Shown: positions 60,731 through 64,000 of the stretch, piece after piece | Numbering within the stretch: position 1 is the stretch's first letter | Layout: each line of letters starts with the position of its first letter | Origin: Halolamina pelagica | Lineage (GTDB): Archaea > Halobacteriota > Halobacteria > Halobacteriales > Haloferacaceae | Direction: 5' to 3' | Assembly (NCBI RefSeq): GCF_900115675.1 | Contig: NZ_FOXI01000010.1 | Location: forward strand, 25,250-89,249 | Length of the DNA: 64,000 nucleotides | Notes under the pieces: generated by a model | Told to the model about the DNA's origin: nothing | Databases searched by the model: none | Seen by the model: the letters and a program-made list of their open reading frames with translations, nothing else | Position numbers and translations under genes: made by a program

Positions 60731-61114
60731 TCAGTTCGCGCCACCGACCACGGCGTCGCCCTCGAGCACGGATTTCCGGGCGACGAGGTCGATCGTCGTC
60801 CCGAAGCCGATAGCGGTGCCGCCCTCGATCGCCTCGACGCGGAGCACCACGTCCTGCGGGCTCGCACAGCCGCAGTTGACGAACTCCTCCCACTCCTCGC
60901 CGACGGTGACCGGGCCGGCGTGAGCCCGCTGGAGGTACTGCAGGTAGGTGCTGTCGTTCATGTTCTCCTGGAGCCAGTCGCTGTCAGCGACCCACCAGGT
61001 GCCCTCGTCGTCGGGGTCGGCCTCCGGCGACCGGAACGAGAGGACGATCCGGTCGGCTTGGTCCTCGACGGTCGACGGGTCGGTCGTGTTGATCGTGTCG
61101 TCAGTGGTTCCCAT
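60731..61114 (-). CDS. Conserved haloarchaeal hypothetical protein
   Basis: A 127-residue acidic soluble protein. It has an N-terminal low-complexity stretch (TTDDTINTTDPSTVEDQAD), then RIVLSFRSPEADPDDEGTWWVADSDWLQENM and a central VNCGCASP with two cysteines. No catalytic motif was recognised. Its ATG overlaps the TGA of the thioredoxin reductase gene by one base, so it is the last gene of a trxA-trxB operon and may be a redox-linked or thioredoxin-reduced protein. Confidence 0.7.
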   Translation of the reverse strand: MGTTDDTINTTDPSTVEDQADRIVLSFRSPEADPDDEGTWWVADSDWLQENMNDSTYLQYLQRAHAGPVTVGEEWEEFVNCGCASPQDVVLRVEAIEGGTAIGFGTTIDLVARKSVLEGDAVVGGAN

Positions 61115-62151
61115 CAGTCGTCAGCCTCCATCTGCGGTGTGTCGGCGCCGGCGGCCGCCACCGCAGTCGTCGACTCGAGCCACTCCTCGGTGTCGAGCGC
61201 GGCCATGCTGCCCATGCCGGCGGCGGTGACCGCCTGCTGGTACGCACGGTCCATGACGTCGCCCGCCGCAAAGACTCCCTCGGCGGCCGTCGCCGTCGTC
61301 GCCCACGACGCCGACTCGGTCGTTCGGACGTAGCCGTCCGAATCGAGTTCGACCGGGGTGTCCCGCAGGAACTCGGTGTTGGGCTCGTGGCCGATGGCGT
61401 AGAACACGCCGCCGACGTCGACGTCCTCGACGGTTACGTCCTCGCCGTTCTCGTAGCGCTCGCTGGGGTAGCCCTCGGGGTGGGAGACGAGCGTCGCGCC
61501 GGTGACGCCGGCCTCCTGGGAGCCGTCGATGGCCAGCAGCTCCGTGTTCCAGGCGAACTCGACGTCCTCGTGCTCTCGGGCGCGGTCGGCCATGATCTCC
61601 GAGGCGCGAAGCTCCTCGCGCCGGTGGACGACGGTGACGCTGTCGGCGAACTTCGCGAGGAACAGCGCCTCCTCCATCGCGCTGTCGCCGCCGCCGACGA
61701 CGAGCACGTCGTCGCCGCGGTGGAAGGCGCCGTCGCAGGTGGCACACGTCGAGAGCCCGTAGCCCATCAGCTCCTCCTCGCCGTCGGCGCCGACCCAGCG
61801 GGCGCTCGCGCCGGTCGCGACGATGAGCGCGCGCGTGCGGATCGTCCCACCCGTCGAGAGCGAGAGCTCGAGCGGCTGGCCGTCCACGTCGGCGGCCTCG
61901 ATGCTGCCGTGCTGGAACTCGGCGCCGAAGCGCTCGGCCTGCTCCGTCCCGCGCTGGATCAGCTCCATCCCGCCGACGCCCTCGGGGAACCCGAGGAAGT
62001 TCTCCACGTCGGTCGTGAGCGTCAGCTGGCCGCCCGGCTCGTCGCCCTCGAGGACGAGCGGGTCCAGGTCGGCCCGCGCCGCGTAGACGGCCGCCGACAG
62101 CCCGGCGACCCCGGAGCCCGCGACGACCAGTTCTCGGGTGTCCGCGGACAT
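61114..62151 (-). CDS. trxB: Thioredoxin reductase
   Basis: A 345-residue flavoprotein of the low-molecular-weight TrxR group. The FAD-binding GSGVAG is at residues 12-17, the redox disulfide CATC is C136/C139 in STCATCDGAF, the NAD(P)-binding GGGDSAMEEA is near 157, and the late FAD motif GVFAAGDVMD is near 290. It follows the thioredoxin gene with no intergenic bases (stop at 62152, start at 62151). Electrons from NADPH would pass through this enzyme to the adjacent thioredoxin. Confidence 0.93.
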   Translation of the reverse strand: MSADTRELVVAGSGVAGLSAAVYAARADLDPLVLEGDEPGGQLTLTTDVENFLGFPEGVGGMELIQRGTEQAERFGAEFQHGSIEAADVDGQPLELSLSTGGTIRTRALIVATGASARWVGADGEEELMGYGLSTCATCDGAFHRGDDVLVVGGGDSAMEEALFLAKFADSVTVVHRREELRASEIMADRAREHEDVEFAWNTELLAIDGSQEAGVTGATLVSHPEGYPSERYENGEDVTVEDVDVGGVFYAIGHEPNTEFLRDTPVELDSDGYVRTTESASWATTATAAEGVFAAGDVMDRAYQQAVTAAGMGSMAALDTEEWLESTTAVAAAGADTPQMEADD

Positions 62152-62511
62152 TTATTCGGCGTAGCGCTCGATCAGCGAGCGGAGCTGGTCCTCGCCCTGG
62201 ACGCCGACGATCTCCTCGACCTGCTCGCCGTCGGCGAACAGGACGAGCGTGGGGACGCCGCGGACGCCGTAGGCGTTCGCGAGCATCTGGTTCGCATCGA
62301 CGTCGACTTTCGCCACCGCGGCCTCGGTCTCCTCGGCCAGCGATTCGACGACCGGCTCGAGCATCTGACACGGGCCACACCAGTCCGCGTAGAAGTCCGT
62401 CAGCACCACGTCGTTCCCTGCGACGATCTCGTCCAGCGCCTCCTCCCCGTCCACGTAGATCGGCTCGGTGGGCGTGTCGGTGCTACTGTCCGCTGTAGAG
62501 TCAACTGACAT
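62152..62511 (-). CDS. trxA: Thioredoxin
   Basis: A 119-residue thioredoxin with the active site WCGPC (C45, C48) after an acidic N-terminal extension of about 20 residues. VDANQMLANAYGVRGVPTLVLF contains the cis-proline. The ATG at 62511 lies about 27 bases from a TATA-like CCTTAACA (62536-62543, minus strand), so the mRNA is probably leaderless and the longer frame up to 62568 is excluded. First gene of the trxA-trxB-hypothetical operon. Confidence 0.93.
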   Translation of the reverse strand: MSVDSTADSSTDTPTEPIYVDGEEALDEIVAGNDVVLTDFYADWCGPCQMLEPVVESLAEETEAAVAKVDVDANQMLANAYGVRGVPTLVLFADGEQVEEIVGVQGEDQLRSLIERYAE

Positions 62512-62535
62512 CACGCTACCGTAGGAGCCAGTAGT

Positions 62536-62564
62536 TGTTAAGGGTTGTGGGTAATATGTACAAG
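62536..62564 (-). promoter_or_regulatory. trxA promoter with TTGTACA motif
   Basis: TATA-like CCTTAACA at 62536-62543 with an upstream CTTGTACATAT (62554-62564, minus strand). A very similar ATTGTACAATT occurs next to the promoter of the HTH gene at 62860-63264, so the motif may be that regulator's binding site. Confidence 0.4.
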
Positions 62565-62628
62565 ACAACTGGGGCTATCCCGGGGGAGAAAGCGAAGGAG
62601 GTTTTTGTTCGCCCGCAGAGACCCGCCT

Positions 62629-62835
62629 ATGAGCACTGATCGTGAGTGTCCCGACTGTGGAGAACCGCTGGAAGCCATGGAGCTACAGGGATCGAGCGCG
62701 CTCGGGGACGTGGTGCTCGTCTCCGACGAGTCGGCCGACGGGCTGTTCGGTGGGCTTCGCGCGGACGAGATCCTGGAGCCGGTGCCGTACGTCTGCCCGG
62801 CGTGTCGGCGGACGCTGTTCTACGCCGAGGAGTGA
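62629..62835 (+). CDS. Small zinc-ribbon protein
   Basis: A 68-residue protein with a CPDCG knuckle at the N-terminus and CPACRR near the C-terminus, framing one zinc ribbon. The middle part (LGDVVLVSDESADGLFGGLRADEILEP) is acidic. Small single-ribbon proteins like this are common in haloarchaea, and their roles (protein partner, nucleic-acid binding) are unknown. The ATG at 62629 is preferred. It is divergent from thioredoxin, and a redox-sensitive zinc site would suit that setting. Confidence 0.75.
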   Translation: MSTDRECPDCGEPLEAMELQGSSALGDVVLVSDESADGLFGGLRADEILEPVPYVCPACRRTLFYAEE

Positions 62836-62859
62836 CCCGGCAGCGAACCGACCGCGGCG

Positions 62860-63264
62860 CTAGCTCTCGGCCGACTGCGGCGGCGTGTACGTCTGCTCGT
62901 ACTTGTTCTCGAACTCTTGGATGAGCTGGCCCATCTTGGCGTACCAGTCGTTGAGGATCCGCTGCATGTCGTCGGCGATCTTCGTGGGGTCGGTCGGGTA
63001 GTAGACGTGGTAGTAACCGCCCTGGTCGTAGTTCACCTGCTCCTTCTGGATGAACCCCGTCTGGAGCAGCCGCTGGACCGCCCGGTAGGCGGTCGAGCGC
63101 TCCCGATCGACCGCGTCGGCGATCTCGTCGACCGTCAGCGGCTCGGCGGCGTCGACGAGCGCCTCGAAACAGTCCCGGTCGAGCTGCTTCAGACCGTGGA
63201 AACACTCGAGCAGTCCCTCACACACCATATCTCGCTGCAGTTGTTCGGCCATCGCGTCCGGCAT
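62860..63264 (-). CDS. TrmB/MarR-like winged-helix regulator
   Basis: A 134-residue DNA-binding protein. The winged helix (about residues 28-85: DRDCFEALVDAAEPLTVDEIADAVDRERSTAYRAVQRLLQTGFIQKE) is TrmB-like. A C-terminal helix (MQRILNDWYAKMGQLIQEFENKY) is suited to dimerisation. The start was chosen at MPDAMAEQ (63264); further in-frame codons reach 63336, but they cross the putative promoter with the palindrome ATTGTACAAT. The TauE/SafE gene lies upstream on the same strand, and the redox genes are downstream. A sulfur or redox signal is a reasonable guess. Confidence 0.82.
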   Translation of the reverse strand: MPDAMAEQLQRDMVCEGLLECFHGLKQLDRDCFEALVDAAEPLTVDEIADAVDRERSTAYRAVQRLLQTGFIQKEQVNYDQGGYYHVYYPTDPTKIADDMQRILNDWYAKMGQLIQEFENKYEQTYTPPQSAES

Positions 63265-63304
63265 TGGTACCCGAGCTACCACGCAGGCGCCTAAAAGACT
63301 TGTG

Positions 63305-63319
63305 CGTAAATTGTACAAT
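63305..63319 (-). promoter_or_regulatory. Promoter with ATTGTACAAT palindrome
   Basis: A perfect 10-base palindrome ATTGTACAAT (63310-63319) abuts the minus-strand TATA-like TTTACG (63305-63310) about 43 bases before the HTH gene start. The position fits an operator for autoregulation. Confidence 0.45.
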
Positions 63320-63427
63320 CTTCCGAACGGGAACACAAACCGCTCTCGGCAGTCGAAGTGGCGCTCGATCGTGCCGCGCAGAAAACGCCGCAGCGGTCGT
63401 GGGCGCGACGGGCCCGAACGGAACGCC

Positions 63428-64000
63428 TCAGTTGGTCACGTTCGTCGTCGAGTCAGTCTCGGCCCGGAGCGCCCGGATGGAGCTGACGACGACGGCGCCG
63501 GCGACTAGCGTCGCGGCGCCGAGGATCACGACCAGCGAGACGGTCTGGAGCACGGGAACGTCCAGGAACGTCCCGATCTTCCGCAGGGCGACCGCGATCG
63601 CACCCAGCAGCAGCATCACCCCGAAGTACACCTTGATCTCGTCCTCGTCGACCAGACTGGTCGCCGCTGCGCCGATCCGGGCGCCGCCGGCACTCCCCGC
63701 CAGCAGCGGGACGACGATCGTGAGGTCGACCGCGCCGTCCATCGCGTACAGGAAACTCCCGATCCCGCCCGAGAACACGATCTCGAACAGGTCCGTCCCG
63801 ACCGCGATCGGAACCGGCACGCCGATCAGGTAGAACAGCGCGGGCATGCGGATGAACCCGCCGCCGACGCCGAGGAATCCGGAGAGCAGCCCGGTCGCGA
63901 ACGCGACGAGGAGGATCATCCACAGCGAGACCTTGATCCCGCCCCGCAGGCTGATCATCGGCGGGACGCGGTAGGACTGGATCTTCTTGGCGATGTCGGG
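63428..64000 (-). CDS. TauE/SafE-family exporter (5' end outside window)
   Basis: Partial gene; 190 codons are present and the frame stays open to the window edge. MISLRGGIKVSLWMILLVAFATGLLSGFLGVGGGFIRMPALFYLIGVPVPIAVGTDLF is the second TauE/SafE repeat, and the 14 codons before it (ending KIQSYRVPP) read as the cytoplasmic loop between halves. The N-terminal half is therefore missing only because the window ends. It is the second TauE/SafE sulfite-type exporter here, clearly different from the one at 40466-41251. It is followed on the same strand by the TrmB-like regulator. Confidence 0.88.
   Translation of the reverse strand, partial: PDIAKKIQSYRVPPMISLRGGIKVSLWMILLVAFATGLLSGFLGVGGGFIRMPALFYLIGVPVPIAVGTDLFEIVFSGGIGSFLYAMDGAVDLTIVVPLLAGSAGGARIGAAATSLVDEDEIKVYFGVMLLLGAIAVALRKIGTFLDVPVLQTVSLVVILGAATLVAGAVVVSSIRALRAETDSTTNVTN

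Noticed and set aside
1..64000. CRISPR arrays, insertion sequences, rRNA genes
   Set aside because: No regularly spaced repeats, transposase motifs or rRNA-like blocks were seen on either strand.

Overview
The window is a gene-dense stretch of a halophilic archaeon (class Halobacteria). The GC content is high and the proteins are strongly acidic. Lipoproteins carry Tat-type lipoboxes. Regulators have the bacterio-opsin-activator (HTH_10) domain. Many genes have an archaeal TATA box about 25-28 bases upstream of the start codon, so their mRNAs are probably leaderless. I saw no rRNA, tRNA, CRISPR array or insertion sequence. No species is assigned.

Layout. 0-5 kb: HTH_10 regulator, acyl-CoA ligase, Usp-like protein, ABM-domain protein, and a broken TrkH potassium-transporter gene followed by a small membrane protein. 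5-9.6 kb: formate-tetrahydrofolate ligase and a LUD-type lactate/2-hydroxyacid oxidation pair, the second gene being a LutB-LutA-like fusion. 9.6-13.2 kb: two lipoproteins and an NhaC antiporter. 13.3-18.9 kb: complete histidine-degradation operon hutU-hutG-hutI-hutH with a clear promoter and candidate operator, then a zinc-ribbon ArsR-like regulator. 20-24 kb: orphan cytochrome b C-terminal subunit and an 820-residue receiver/PAS/GAF/HTH_10 protein. 23.8-26.9 kb: a four-gene surface-protein cluster (two TasA/DUF1102-like secreted proteins, a SipW-like signal peptidase, a DUF5305-like membrane protein). 27-38 kb: SDR, ABC exporter, cytochrome P450, ZIP transporter, lipoprotein, RND/MMPL transporter and HTH_10 regulator.

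38-46 kb looks like an accessory sulfur/metal region: a permease with two YHS domains, a membrane-anchored HTH protein, a TauE/SafE exporter, a SoxB-like metallophosphatase, a decayed rhodanese-metallo-beta-lactamase gene, two small exported proteins and a truncated receiver-PAS protein. 46-64 kb: acyl-CoA ligase, formamidase-like protein with a zinc-ribbon insertion, divergent RimK-RimB fusion and AstE-like genes around a perfect palindrome, a paired PH-domain membrane complex, an Orc1/Cdc6 protein, SDR, a divergent UreH-like protein and copper ATPase, thioredoxin reductase and thioredoxin, zinc-ribbon and HTH proteins, and a TauE/SafE gene cut by the window end.

Links between genes. HutG of this family releases formamide, the formamidase-like protein could make formate, and formate-tetrahydrofolate ligase could capture it as 10-formyl-THF, so three separated loci may form one route. 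Four genes are decayed. Two of them (trkH and the rhodanese-MBL gene) share the same pattern of frame disruption plus an internal deletion of a few hundred bases. The most attractive little-studied systems are the SipW/TasA-like surface cluster, the RimK-RimB/AstE pair, and the YHS-permease/SoxB-like/TauE region.
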